This document shows, one piece after another, positions 31,699 through 39,829 of a stretch of DNA of 64,000 nucleotides. The notes under the pieces are model-generated. The model was not told the origin of the DNA and ran no database searches. It saw only the letters and a program-made list of their open reading frames with translations. Source of the DNA: Priestia iocasae (GTDB lineage Bacteria; Bacillota; Bacilli; Bacillales; Bacillaceae_H); contig NZ_JAFBFC010000002.1 of the NCBI RefSeq assembly GCF_016909075.1, positions 186,001 to 250,000 of the forward strand, in the 5' to 3' direction. Every line of letters begins with the position of its first letter. Position 1 is the first letter of the stretch. A program made the position numbers and the translations under genes.

Positions 31699-31869
31699 CT
31701 ATCTTTCTTCTTTTCTCGGTTTTCCGAGCTTTCCTTCACGCTTTGCCGTATCGCGTAGTAAAAATTCGATATGACCGTTCACGCTTCGAAACTCATCTTG
31801 TTCCCACCGTTCAATCACTTTGTATAGTTCTGGATTCATTCGCAGTGGAAAACTTTTCTTTTTCGTCAT
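31699..31869 (-). CDS. Ribbon-helix-helix (Arc/HicB-antitoxin-like) DNA-binding protein, 56 aa
   Basis: MTKKKSFPLRMNPELYKVIERW, then EFRSVNGHIEFLLRDTAKREG: a beta-strand with alternating residues (SFPLRM) followed by two helices, the Arc-type RHH pattern. In other bacilli a near-identical small gene follows an SPFH-domain gene, as here, where the SPFH gene is broken. It may be autoregulatory for that operon. The start ATG at 31869 has only a weak GTGAGTGAG upstream. Confidence 0.7.
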   Translation of the reverse strand: MTKKKSFPLRMNPELYKVIERWEQDEFRSVNGHIEFLLRDTAKREGKLGKPRKEER

Positions 31870-31889
31870 ACTCACTCACAACCATCGTG

Positions 31890-32150
31890 TCATACGGATA
31901 ACCCACTATCTCGAATACTATCTAAATACTTTCTGAAGAAAATAATGACTTTTGATTGGTTTGGTTGTACAACGGTAATACCTGACAGTAGAATTTCACC
32001 TAAAATCATGCATAAAAAACCAACAAACACAAATTTATTTGTAAAGAACCAAACCCCTCCAGCAAACAACAAAAGCGCTAACACAATCCCTATAAATCCA
32101 TTGATATACCACGTTTTTCGTTCATTCGTGCACTCTTCCTTTTTCTATCT
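31890..32150 (-). pseudogene. Truncated SPFH/band-7 (stomatin-like) gene remnant
   Basis: The minus-strand frame reads TWYINGFIGIVLALLLFAGGV, continues through a second hydrophobic stretch and ends ITVVQPNQSKVIIFF, RKYLDSIRDSGL, SV-stop. The N-terminal helix pair followed by I-T-V-V-Q-P-N-Q-x-K-V is how intact ~300-residue SPFH proteins begin; here only ~75 codons remain and the SPFH domain is deleted. The likely start (MKKIEKGRV...) at ~32150 is in a different frame, indicating a 1-bp frameshift too. An RHH gene usually found after the SPFH gene follows directly. Confidence 0.65.
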
Positions 32151-32239
32151 TTTTCATATCAAAACGATATCGATTTTGGTTATAAGTGTAAACGTCTATG
32201 TTTTTTTTTAAGAAAAAGGGTTTATTTATTTTGGAAACA

Positions 32240-32384
32240 TGATATACTAAAGAAGTTATTTTTGTTCGGTACGTGAATAGTCAAAATGCCTTCTTAAAAG
32301 TGGTGTTTATATTCAAAAGATACCATTGAGCAGAGATAGTGAATAAAATGGATGTATTCATCCACAATTTAGGAGGTACTACAC
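32240..32384 (+). promoter_or_regulatory. Extended -10 promoter and ~130-nt leader of the cold-shock gene
   Basis: TGATATACT is an extended -10 (TATACT at 32243-32248). The transcript then has ~130 nt before the ATG, with AGGAGG eight bases upstream of it. Long untranslated leaders that refold in the cold are usual for csp mRNAs. Confidence 0.55.
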
Positions 32385-32582
32385 ATGGTACAAGGTAAAG
32401 TAAAATGGTTTAACTCTGAAAAAGGTTTCGGTTTCATCGAAGTTGAAGGACAAGACGACGTATTCGTACACTTCAGCGCTATTCAAGGTGAAGGTTTCAA
32501 AACTTTAGAAGAAGGTCAAACAGTAACTTTCGAAGTTGAGCAAGGTGCTCGTGGACCTCAAGCTGCTAACGTTCAAAAATAA
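32385..32582 (+). CDS. csp: Cold-shock protein, CspA/CspB family
   Basis: 65 residues, one OB-fold cold-shock domain: RNP1 KGFGFIEV and RNP2 DVFVHF, N-terminal [15 protein letters not shown]-terminal GPQAANVQK. Binds single-stranded RNA/DNA as a chaperone. Length and motifs are entirely typical. Monocistronic with its own terminator. Confidence 0.95.
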   Translation: MVQGKVKWFNSEKGFGFIEVEGQDDVFVHFSAIQGEGFKTLEEGQTVTFEVEQGARGPQAANVQK

Positions 32583-32598
32583 GCAGTATCTTTTATAT

Positions 32599-32627
32599 AA
32601 AAAGACTCCGATTATCGGAGTCTTTTT
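32599..32627 (+). terminator. Terminator of the csp gene
   Basis: Stem AAAAAGACTCCGA / TCGGAGTCTTTTT, 3-base loop, T6. Confidence 0.9.
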
Positions 32628-32705
32628 TCATTTTATTCTACGAAGATTGAAGGTAGAAAGCATAGACATTACAGATTCATCATCCTTTCAGCATGATGCT
32701 TGTCT

Positions 32706-33671
32706 CTAACCTTTCTCACTCCTATCATCTTGTAATTTTCTCACCAACGGCTGAACCGCTGCTTGATCCCAAGAGAGAAACACCTTTTGTCCTTCTCGCA
32801 ACAAATGTGTGCTAGCCATCAACTGATGAATGTCTAATGCTTCTACGTACACCTCGTAAAAGCGTTGTCCCATCATCATTGTTACTCGGTTGACGATTCC
32901 TTCATAACTTCCTGCTTGTAAAGACAGTTGACATGCAGAAAGCGGCACAAACCTATCCTCAATGACAAATCCTTCTGAGAAAAATGAAGCGACAAACGGC
33001 GTTTCTGGTCGTTCGTACAATTCAGTAGCTGAGCCCACTTGTTCCATTCTTCCTTCATTCATAACCGCAATTACATCACCTAGTAACTTCGCTTCTTCTT
33101 GGTCGTGTGTGACAAAAATCGCTGTCACTCCTTCTTTTTTTAACAACTGACGCAACCACGGACGTAATTCTTTTTTCAATTGTTCATCTAAACTACTAAA
33201 CGGCTCATCTAGCAATAACAAATCAGGCTTTGACATAAGTGCTCGTGCAAGAGAAACTCGTTGCTTTTGCCCTCCTGATAGCTCGCTAGGATATGCCTTT
33301 TCATATTCTGCTAAGCCTACCTTTTTTAACATATGACGCCCTTGCTTTGTTTGTTCAAGCTTTGACACTTTTTTCATTTTTAACGCAAATGTCACATTTT
33401 GAAGCACCGTTAAATGCGGAAATAATAATGACTCTTGAAACATGAGCACAACCGGTCTTTTTTCCGGTGACACATTGGCCATCTCTTCATTGTTCAATAA
33501 AAATTCTCCCTCATGCTCTTCAAGACCGGCTAAACAACGAAGAAGCGTACTCTTTCCACAGCCTGATTTCCCAAGTAAACAGACAATATCGCCTCTTTTA
33601 ACCTCAAGCGACACCTTTTTTAAAATTTCTTTCTCGTACGTTTTTGTGACATTTTTTATGGTGACAAACAT
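32706..33671 (-). CDS. ABC transporter ATP-binding protein (YnjD-like)
   Basis: 321 residues: Walker A GKSGCGKSTLLR, Q-loop MFQESLLFPHL, signature LSGGQKQRVSLARAL, Walker B LLLLDEPFSSLD and H-loop VTHDQEEA, followed by a ~90-residue TOBE-like tail. Last gene of a four-gene importer operon. The Q-loop and tail place it with PotA/CysA/ThiQ-type importer ATPases. It energises the two permeases encoded upstream. Confidence 0.9.
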   Translation of the reverse strand: MFVTIKNVTKTYEKEILKKVSLEVKRGDIVCLLGKSGCGKSTLLRCLAGLEEHEGEFLLNNEEMANVSPEKRPVVLMFQESLLFPHLTVLQNVTFALKMKKVSKLEQTKQGRHMLKKVGLAEYEKAYPSELSGGQKQRVSLARALMSKPDLLLLDEPFSSLDEQLKKELRPWLRQLLKKEGVTAIFVTHDQEEAKLLGDVIAVMNEGRMEQVGSATELYERPETPFVASFFSEGFVIEDRFVPLSACQLSLQAGSYEGIVNRVTMMMGQRFYEVYVEALDIHQLMASTHLLREGQKVFLSWDQAAVQPLVRKLQDDRSEKG

Positions 33672-33683
33672 GACATTCTCTCC

Positions 33684-34466
33684 CTATCTACTTCTAACAT
33701 ATGCGTCATACAAGCGATGTAACGCTTCAATTATTCCTAAAAAGAAAAGTGGCAGCAACGCAAATAGCAACGAAAAGCTTGCCATCACAGCTTCATTTAC
33801 ACTTTGAAAATAAGGGTAATAAAGCACAGGCAACGTCGTAATGAACCCTCCGCCAATAATGACTGTTAACGCGTATTGACTTAAGGCAATGACGACCGTT
33901 AGCGTGACCATACTTCGAATGCTCGGTAATAAAAATGGAAGCGTGACAAGTAAAAAACGCTGAACTCGTGAAGCACCTAACGTTTGCGCTTGTTGCTCCC
34001 ACTTCTCCCCCATTCGCTCAAAGCCTGTGCGCAAAATGCGAATGGAATATGGCAGAGTCGGCAGTAAATGCACGAGCACTAGCCCTGTCATCGTCTCAAT
34101 GAACCCTAACCGAATGAATGTTAAATGAATGCCCATGACAACAAAAAGAATAGGGACTAAGATTGGAAGTGTTAACGTGGTTTCAATCCACGCTTTTCCT
34201 TTAAACGATTGGAACGCTAACACTTTCGCAGCTGGAAAAGCCAACAGGCCATTTAGCACCACGACTAACCCACATAATAAGATAGATGTTTGAAGCGACG
34301 AGAGTAGTTGTGGATCTTGAAATGTTTGTTGCCACCCTCGTAGCGTAAATGATGTTGGAATCAAATCTGGCCAGCGCCACGTTTGCGAGATGCTTTTTAG
34401 GCCTAACACAAGCATTGGAAACACAACCGTCAGTCCCCATATAAGTAATAATCCTTTTTTCTTCAT
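33684..34466 (-). CDS. ABC transporter permease (second half of a YnjC-like permease)
   Basis: 260 residues, six hydrophobic helices. The EAA loop contacting the ATPase is WEQQAQTLGASRVQRFLLVTLPFLLP. Its 3' end is 12 bp from the ATPase gene. The E. coli counterpart YnjC is one fused ~510-residue permease; here the halves are separate genes. Confidence 0.85.
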   Translation of the reverse strand: MKKKGLLLIWGLTVVFPMLVLGLKSISQTWRWPDLIPTSFTLRGWQQTFQDPQLLSSLQTSILLCGLVVVLNGLLAFPAAKVLAFQSFKGKAWIETTLTLPILVPILFVVMGIHLTFIRLGFIETMTGLVLVHLLPTLPYSIRILRTGFERMGEKWEQQAQTLGASRVQRFLLVTLPFLLPSIRSMVTLTVVIALSQYALTVIIGGGFITTLPVLYYPYFQSVNEAVMASFSLLFALLPLFFLGIIEALHRLYDAYVRSR

Positions 34467-34469
34467 TTC

Positions 34470-35336
34470 TTACTGTCCTTTCGCTAGGCGATCTCGATGA
34501 CGAGCTGTTGATTGGGCAATTAAAAATGCAAGTGAAATGGTACAAATGGTGATGACCATCATTAACGCTTGAGCATATGGCCTCATCTCCCACTGCCCTT
34601 CATAAAACCACTGATATGCTAATACAGGTGCCGCTTTTGGACTTGTGACTCCGAGTAAATATGGAACTTCAAACGCTGAAAGTAAAAATGCAATTAAAAT
34701 AAGCGCAATCTCTAAATAAACGGGCCATAAAACTGGCCACTGTGCATAGCGAAATACTTCGCGCTTTCTACCTCCAAGCGTGGTCACAACTTCTGATAAT
34801 TTTGTATTCATTTGTTCATAGACCGGTAATAGCATTAAGATAACAAACGGAACTTCTTTCCATACATACGTTAGAATAATCCCGACTCCATATCGATCAT
34901 TCGTTAGCTCTGGAAAGTGTTGAATACTATCTGTCACATGAAGCGTCGCAAACAAACTAGATAGCAAACCGCTTTGTGAAAACAACAGAACGACTAAATA
35001 ACCTGCGACAAAATGAGGTAGTAGCATAGGTACCCACACGAGCAATTGCCACTTATGTTTACGCAGTTGTTTATGCAGCTCATGAACAAGCCATGCACCA
35101 ATCACAAGCGAAATGCCCGTTGATACAACCGTTAAATAAAGACTGTATCCAATTGAGCGTTGAAATTGTTTGTTTTCAATAAGCGCTCGATAATAGTCAA
35201 ACGTTACGGCTCCTTCCATTCTTCCAACACTCTCTAAAAACCCCATTACGATGCCGTAACTGAGCAAACCGCCAACGACGACCAATACCGGAAATAAATA
35301 GATAAATAGACGCCACTTTTTACGGTAAAACCTCAC
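34470..35336 (-). CDS. ABC transporter permease (first half of a YnjC-like permease)
   Basis: 288 residues, six hydrophobic helices (LFIYLFPVLVVVGGLL first), EAA-like loop LSEVVTTLGGRKREVFRYAQWPVLWP. Start is GTG at 35336, overlapping the end of the binding-protein gene by 17 bp, with GGAG upstream: translational coupling. Four bases separate it from the next permease gene. Confidence 0.85.
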   Translation of the reverse strand: MRFYRKKWRLFIYLFPVLVVVGGLLSYGIVMGFLESVGRMEGAVTFDYYRALIENKQFQRSIGYSLYLTVVSTGISLVIGAWLVHELHKQLRKHKWQLLVWVPMLLPHFVAGYLVVLLFSQSGLLSSLFATLHVTDSIQHFPELTNDRYGVGIILTYVWKEVPFVILMLLPVYEQMNTKLSEVVTTLGGRKREVFRYAQWPVLWPVYLEIALILIAFLLSAFEVPYLLGVTSPKAAPVLAYQWFYEGQWEMRPYAQALMMVITICTISLAFLIAQSTARHRDRLAKGQ

Positions 35337-36516
35337 CTTTCCACTTCTCCTTTATATACTCAATGTAAGACGCATCTAAATCTGGTTTGAACGCCTTTTC
35401 AAGCTCTTCAGCAGGTAACACGGAGTCACCTCGATCTACGTCTAAAAAGGCTGCTTTCATCTCATCTTCTAACGAATCCGAAGACACTACCGTTCCTTCT
35501 CCCCAATTTTCAGGCTGCAGCTTTGCCAACTGTGCTTCTGGAGATTGTAAGAAATGAACCGCTACCATTGCACCCGCTGGATTTTTCACATTAAACGGAA
35601 TGCTTAAGTAATGAGCATTGCCAATCGAGCCTGCATCAAGCACATACGATTGTGTCGTTGCTGGAAACATGCCGTTTTTAATTAAGCTCTCGGCTCTTGC
35701 TTCATTGAACCCAAATGTAAACTGAACCTCTCCCCGACTATAGAGCTGATCTAATTGCTCTAGTGATTCTGGGTATGTATTACCTTTACGCCATAGATAT
35801 GGTTCAATTTCTGTTAGAAACGACCAAATGTGTGCGGTGTCTTTTTCTACATCCCCGCTAGGCGTTTGATTTTGTTCATACACAAACTGACGTAAAAACG
35901 CATTGCCTGTAAAATCAGTTGGATTTGGATATGTAAATAGACCAGGGTTTTCTTTTACCCACGCTGACAATTGTTTCATTGTTTTCGGTGGATTCTTTAC
36001 TTTCGCACTGTCATAATAAAGCACAAATTGAACTTTTCCCCACGGTGCTTCAAGTCCATCAATCGATGTGCCTGCATCTTCTTCTGTAAATCCACTTTCT
36101 TTGTCTACATACTTATAGCTCGGCAGCTTCTCGGCAAATGAGCCATATAGAAGCTCTTCTTCTTTGGCTAGCTTAAAATTCTCTCCATTAATCCACATGA
36201 CGTCAATGGAACCTTCTTGCTTTCCTGCTTTTTTTTCAGTTAGTAGCTTTTGCATAAAGGTTGGGGTATCAACAGGTTGACGGTTTAATGTGATGTCATG
36301 TTCTTCTTTCAAACGAGGCGCTACCCACTCATCAATGTATTGGTTGATGTTCGGATCTCCTCCCCACATAAACAAATTCACTTCCGACCCTTCTGCCAAG
36401 CTTTCAATTTCATTCCATTCTTTTTTCAGTAATTCTTTGTTTGACACTTGTTTATCACTTGGTTGACAGCCTGCCAAAAATAAAAGCAGACTAAGCATCA
36501 TCCATAACTTTTTCAT
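35320..36516 (-). CDS. Extracellular solute-binding lipoprotein (YnjB-like)
   Basis: 398 residues. Lipobox LFLAGCQPS puts a lipidated Cys at residue 17. The mature protein has VNLFMWGGDPNINQYIDEWVAP, SIDVMWINGENF and FTFGFNEARAESL, features shared with E. coli YnjB rather than with thiamine- or spermidine-binding proteins. First gene of the importer operon. The ligand of YnjB-type proteins is not established. Confidence 0.85.
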   Translation of the reverse strand: MKKLWMMLSLLLFLAGCQPSDKQVSNKELLKKEWNEIESLAEGSEVNLFMWGGDPNINQYIDEWVAPRLKEEHDITLNRQPVDTPTFMQKLLTEKKAGKQEGSIDVMWINGENFKLAKEEELLYGSFAEKLPSYKYVDKESGFTEEDAGTSIDGLEAPWGKVQFVLYYDSAKVKNPPKTMKQLSAWVKENPGLFTYPNPTDFTGNAFLRQFVYEQNQTPSGDVEKDTAHIWSFLTEIEPYLWRKGNTYPESLEQLDQLYSRGEVQFTFGFNEARAESLIKNGMFPATTQSYVLDAGSIGNAHYLSIPFNVKNPAGAMVAVHFLQSPEAQLAKLQPENWGEGTVVSSDSLEDEMKAAFLDVDRGDSVLPAEELEKAFKPDLDASYIEYIKEKWKGEVLP

Positions 36517-36646
36517 TTTCTCACCTCATGTTCTATTGTATATGCGTCTTTTACAAGAACCAAGTATGAAAGCTCAACTTGTTCAAACTTGCTTTTTAAA
36601 TGGAACAAATAGATAATAAAACCAATCTGCTTAAATAGGTGATACT

Positions 36647-37246
36647 ATGCTTGATACACACGCTCGAAAGTACATACAGCCCGTTATTACAACGACGGCT
36701 ACTTTCTGTTTACGAATGAAGTTAACGGCAAACCATGTTACCTACATCGGCTTTTTTGTTGGAATATGTGCGGGTCTATTTGTTTATTTTGAACAAACAG
36801 TGGTTGCTCTTATTCTTCTTTGGCTATCTGGATTTTTAGATGCTGTTGACGGTACGATGGCACGAAAAACAAAGCCGTCAGCGTGGGGAACATTTTTAGA
36901 TATCGGATTTGACCGACTCGTAGAAATTAGCATTATTTTAGGACTGGCGTTTCGCTATCCTGATTCGATGTGGGCTCTTCTCCTTTTAAGCGTATCCATC
37001 ATTTATGCTATGACCGTTTTCTTAACGGTTGGTGCCCTTGCTGAAAAGAGTGGAATGAAATCCTTTTACTATCAAACTGGCTTAGGAGAACGGACAGAAG
37101 GCTTTATTTTATTTTCATTTATGATGACGTTCACTTCTTACTTAACATGGTTCACCCTGTTATTTTTGGCCGTTGAAGTATTTACAACGTTTCAGCGGAT
37201 TCGTGACGCGAAGCGTATTTTACAAAAAATCGATCGCATAAAATAG
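36647..37246 (+). CDS. CDP-alcohol phosphatidyltransferase family protein (YnjF-like)
   Basis: 199 residues, about six membrane helices. The complete catalytic signature D(x)2DG(x)2AR(x)7G(x)3D(x)3D is present as DAVDGTMARKTKPSAWGTFL plus DIGFD. The class transfers a phospho-alcohol from or to CMP/CDP-linked substrates, making phospholipids or related compounds. Size resembles E. coli YnjF. It is divergent from a YnjBCD-like importer, the same association as in E. coli, suggesting a shared substrate. Start ATG with AATAGGTGAT upstream (weak). Confidence 0.85.
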   Translation: MLDTHARKYIQPVITTTATFCLRMKLTANHVTYIGFFVGICAGLFVYFEQTVVALILLWLSGFLDAVDGTMARKTKPSAWGTFLDIGFDRLVEISIILGLAFRYPDSMWALLLLSVSIIYAMTVFLTVGALAEKSGMKSFYYQTGLGERTEGFILFSFMMTFTSYLTWFTLLFLAVEVFTTFQRIRDAKRILQKIDRIK

Positions 37247-37275
37247 GCCGTCCACCTGTAGCGTGTGACGGCCTC
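37245..37275. terminator. Bidirectional terminator
   Basis: Stem AGGCCGTC / GACGGCCT, 14-base loop, between the convergent phosphotransferase and amidohydrolase genes. Confidence 0.65.
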
Positions 37276-37280
37276 TCTCT

Positions 37281-38603
37281 TTAGAGCAATGTTTGATTCT
37301 CATGCCAAAGCGCTGTAAGCGTTGCGTCGGCTAGTCGCTGATGCGTTTCCTTGACGCTCACCCAGCGATGCTTTGTGAATACAAAGCGTGTCTCCGGAAC
37401 CTCTGTCCAAATTCCCTCCACAGATTGTGCGTTAAACAGAACAAAACTTGCTTCATAGCCTTCTTTAATTCCATAGCGCTTCAAGCCTACCATTTCAGCC
37501 GGAATATGCGTAATCATCCGCAAAAGCTCTACTTGATTTTCTTTTGTGCCCATATGCGCAGCATATCCTGTTAGCAGACCAATCTGAATAAGGTCTGCTT
37601 TACCAAATGGATGAAACGGATCATGAATATTATCAGAAGCCGTTGCGACGAGCACATTTGCTTCTTGCAGCTCTTGAATTCTTGTCACCCCTCGGCGTAC
37701 GATGCGTTGGTCATTACGTCCTTGTAAATAAAGATTCGCCGCTGGCAACGTTACCACATGAATATTAGCCTTTTTGACGAGCTGAATGATGTTAGTGGCT
37801 TTTTGTTCGTCCATCGCAGCTAACGAGCAAAGGTGGCCGACATTCACCTTTCCTTGATGATTCGTTTCCATTGTTTTTTCAGCAATCTTCACAATCGTAT
37901 CCACCGCTGGATCATCATCTTCATCAACGTGCAAATCAAGCGGTAGGTCATACGCCTTTGCAAGTGCAAATAGGGTATCAATTTCCTTCACTGGATCAGG
38001 CACAATATGAGGGCAGCCTCCAATTGCATCAATTCCTAGCTCAATCGCTTCATGAATCATCTTCATTTGTTCTTCATCATCTGGATTTACGTACACAAAC
38101 AACGGAACGACTTGGATATCGAGATATGGTTTTAATTCTTGCTTGACTTCTAATGCCGTATGCAAGGCTTGAAACACTACGTCTTCTGCTTGTGTACAAT
38201 CAAAATCAATATGCGTACGAATGGTTGTTGTTCCGTTTGTTAGTGCTTGAAGCGCTGTTTTGACCATACGCTGACGAATATCTTCTTCCGTAAACATCGG
38301 AAGTGCTTTTTTATAGTTGGATACGGCTTCCTCTAATGTGCCTGATTTGTTTTGCACAAAAGAAAGTGTGTATGCTTTATCAAGATGCATATGCATATCC
38401 ACAAAGCTTGGTACCATTACTCTTCCTTGTAAATCAATTTGCTTCTCTATTCCTAACACATTGGCTTGTAAAGGAACAAAGGCCCCTTCTTCTTTATATG
38501 TTTCTTGCTTTTTGATTGATGTATAGACGCCATTTTCAATTTTCACTTCAAACAATGCTTCTTCTTCTTCTAGCGGTAAGTGAACATTTATAAAATGCAA
38601 CAT
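37281..38603 (-). CDS. Amidohydrolase, cytosine-deaminase-like
   Basis: 440 residues: metal-binding HxH in FVDMHMHLDKAYTLSF, TTIRTHIDFD, the Glu/His of LDLHVDEDDDP, His in VNVGHLCSL and Asp in VATASDNIHDPFHPFGKADL, the order of CodA-type deaminases. The enzyme hydrolyses an amino group or C-N bond of a nucleobase-like ring. Which one is not clear from sequence. AAAGGAGGGG precedes the ATG. Monocistronic. Confidence 0.85.
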   Translation of the reverse strand: MLHFINVHLPLEEEEALFEVKIENGVYTSIKKQETYKEEGAFVPLQANVLGIEKQIDLQGRVMVPSFVDMHMHLDKAYTLSFVQNKSGTLEEAVSNYKKALPMFTEEDIRQRMVKTALQALTNGTTTIRTHIDFDCTQAEDVVFQALHTALEVKQELKPYLDIQVVPLFVYVNPDDEEQMKMIHEAIELGIDAIGGCPHIVPDPVKEIDTLFALAKAYDLPLDLHVDEDDDPAVDTIVKIAEKTMETNHQGKVNVGHLCSLAAMDEQKATNIIQLVKKANIHVVTLPAANLYLQGRNDQRIVRRGVTRIQELQEANVLVATASDNIHDPFHPFGKADLIQIGLLTGYAAHMGTKENQVELLRMITHIPAEMVGLKRYGIKEGYEASFVLFNAQSVEGIWTEVPETRFVFTKHRWVSVKETHQRLADATLTALWHENQTLL

Positions 38604-39014
38604 GAACTTACCCCTCCTTTTAAACGGTGTCTGTTCCCTTTCGTCATATTCTGTCGTTTTTCCTGCTAGAGATCCTTTAATTAATAGACTTTCCTTATAA
38701 TTAGAATTATGGTTTATTTTTCCATAAAAATACGAATCAATAAACTGATTCCATACATACTCACTAAATCTTTTTACCCATTCTTCACTTCTCTTCTTTT
38801 TCCCTTATATGACAAACAAGATGAAATGAGTTAAAACTTTTGTAACAAAATGTTTTATTTTCTCGCTTATTCTGTATTAATACAAAGCTATAACTCTAGT
38901 TATGTGTAATTAACTAGGTCCTTGTCATTATTTACATCTTTATGAAAAGATTGGTAAATTATAGTAGTCGACGAGGGATCCCACCCATTCATTTATTATT
39001 GCGGAGGAATGTAT
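38604..39014. other. 411-bp intergenic region before the yycO-like gene
   Basis: AT-rich with no ORF above ~25 codons that has a ribosome binding site. It should hold the divergent promoters of the amidohydrolase and yycO-like genes. A 12-bp palindrome TAACTCTAGTTA occurs near 38890. Nothing else was recognised. Confidence 0.5.
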
Positions 39015-39767
39015 ATGAAGAAATCGATTGTATCTTTATCTGTTGCTGCGTCATTATTACTAGGAAGTGCTTCTTTTGCGTCTGCTTCTACTTCTGAGGA
39101 TTCTGTGCCTTACTTAAAAGAAATTCTAGAACTTCAACCCGATGTAACAAGTGAAGAGTTATTAAGTAGTATCGAAACTTATTCTCAAAACACAGGAATT
39201 CCTACAAAAAAACTTTTAAAAGAAGTTTACAAAGAGCTAGAGAATGATAAGAACCAAGCAAAAGAAGAAAAAGATAAAGGCAAAGAAAAAGGTGCTATAG
39301 GAGCAATGGGTGCTTCGGGTGGCACAAAGATTATCGGAAGCTCTTCTAAGTCGCACATTTACTATACACCTTCGGAAACCGCTTATTTAGATCATGGTCA
39401 TGTGGGATTATACTATACAGCAAGTACAATCGTTGAATCTGTTCCGTCAACAGGCGTTCGTACGATTTCTGCATCTGTACGAAAAGTAGATTCTTCAGGT
39501 GCTGTCATTAAGTACGTGAAAAATGCAACCACTTCCGAAAAAGATGCAGCAGCAAACTGGGCATATTCACAAGTGGGAGATTCATATTCTTATAACTTCG
39601 CAACCAATCGTACAACATCTCACTATGAAGCAAAGAACTGCTCAAAACTCGTTTGGTCTGCATTCTTACTAAAAGCAGGTCTAGACTTAGATAAAAATAA
39701 AGGACTAGGCGTATATCCTCGCGATGTGCGTGATGCATCAGACACAGGATTAGTACGAAACATTTAA
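39015..39767 (+). CDS. yycO: Secreted YycO-like permuted NlpC/P60 (YiiX-type) peptidase
   Basis: 250 residues from the ATG at 39015 (GGAGG upstream; an ATG two codons earlier is too close). The signal peptide ends ASA before STSEDS. A helical, Lys/Glu-rich linker (residues ~60-100) leads to the catalytic domain. His lies first (LDHGHVGLYY) and Cys late (AKNCSKLVWSAFLL), the circularly permuted papain-like order of YiiX/YycO. It probably cleaves cell-wall peptide or lipid-amide bonds outside the cell. It pairs with the yycP-like gene downstream. Confidence 0.8.
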   Translation: MKKSIVSLSVAASLLLGSASFASASTSEDSVPYLKEILELQPDVTSEELLSSIETYSQNTGIPTKKLLKEVYKELENDKNQAKEEKDKGKEKGAIGAMGASGGTKIIGSSSKSHIYYTPSETAYLDHGHVGLYYTASTIVESVPSTGVRTISASVRKVDSSGAVIKYVKNATTSEKDAAANWAYSQVGDSYSYNFATNRTTSHYEAKNCSKLVWSAFLLKAGLDLDKNKGLGVYPRDVRDASDTGLVRNI

Positions 39768-39778
39768 TCAATTTCAAA

Positions 39779-39809
39779 GGCGAAGTCACAAATCTGTGGC
39801 TTCGTCTTT
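39779..39809 (+). terminator. Hairpin after the yycO-like gene
   Basis: GCGAAGTCACA / TGTGGCTTCGT with a 4-base loop and a TCTTTA tail, 20 bp before the next gene. Probably a partial terminator. Confidence 0.6.
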
Positions 39810-39829
39810 AGACGTATGATGGAGGACTT

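Noticed and set aside
38840-38870. WalR-like motif TGTAAC-N4-TGTTTT upstream of the cell-wall peptidase gene
   Set aside because: Spacer is 4 not 5 and the second half departs from TGTWAH, so it is too weak in AT-rich DNA.
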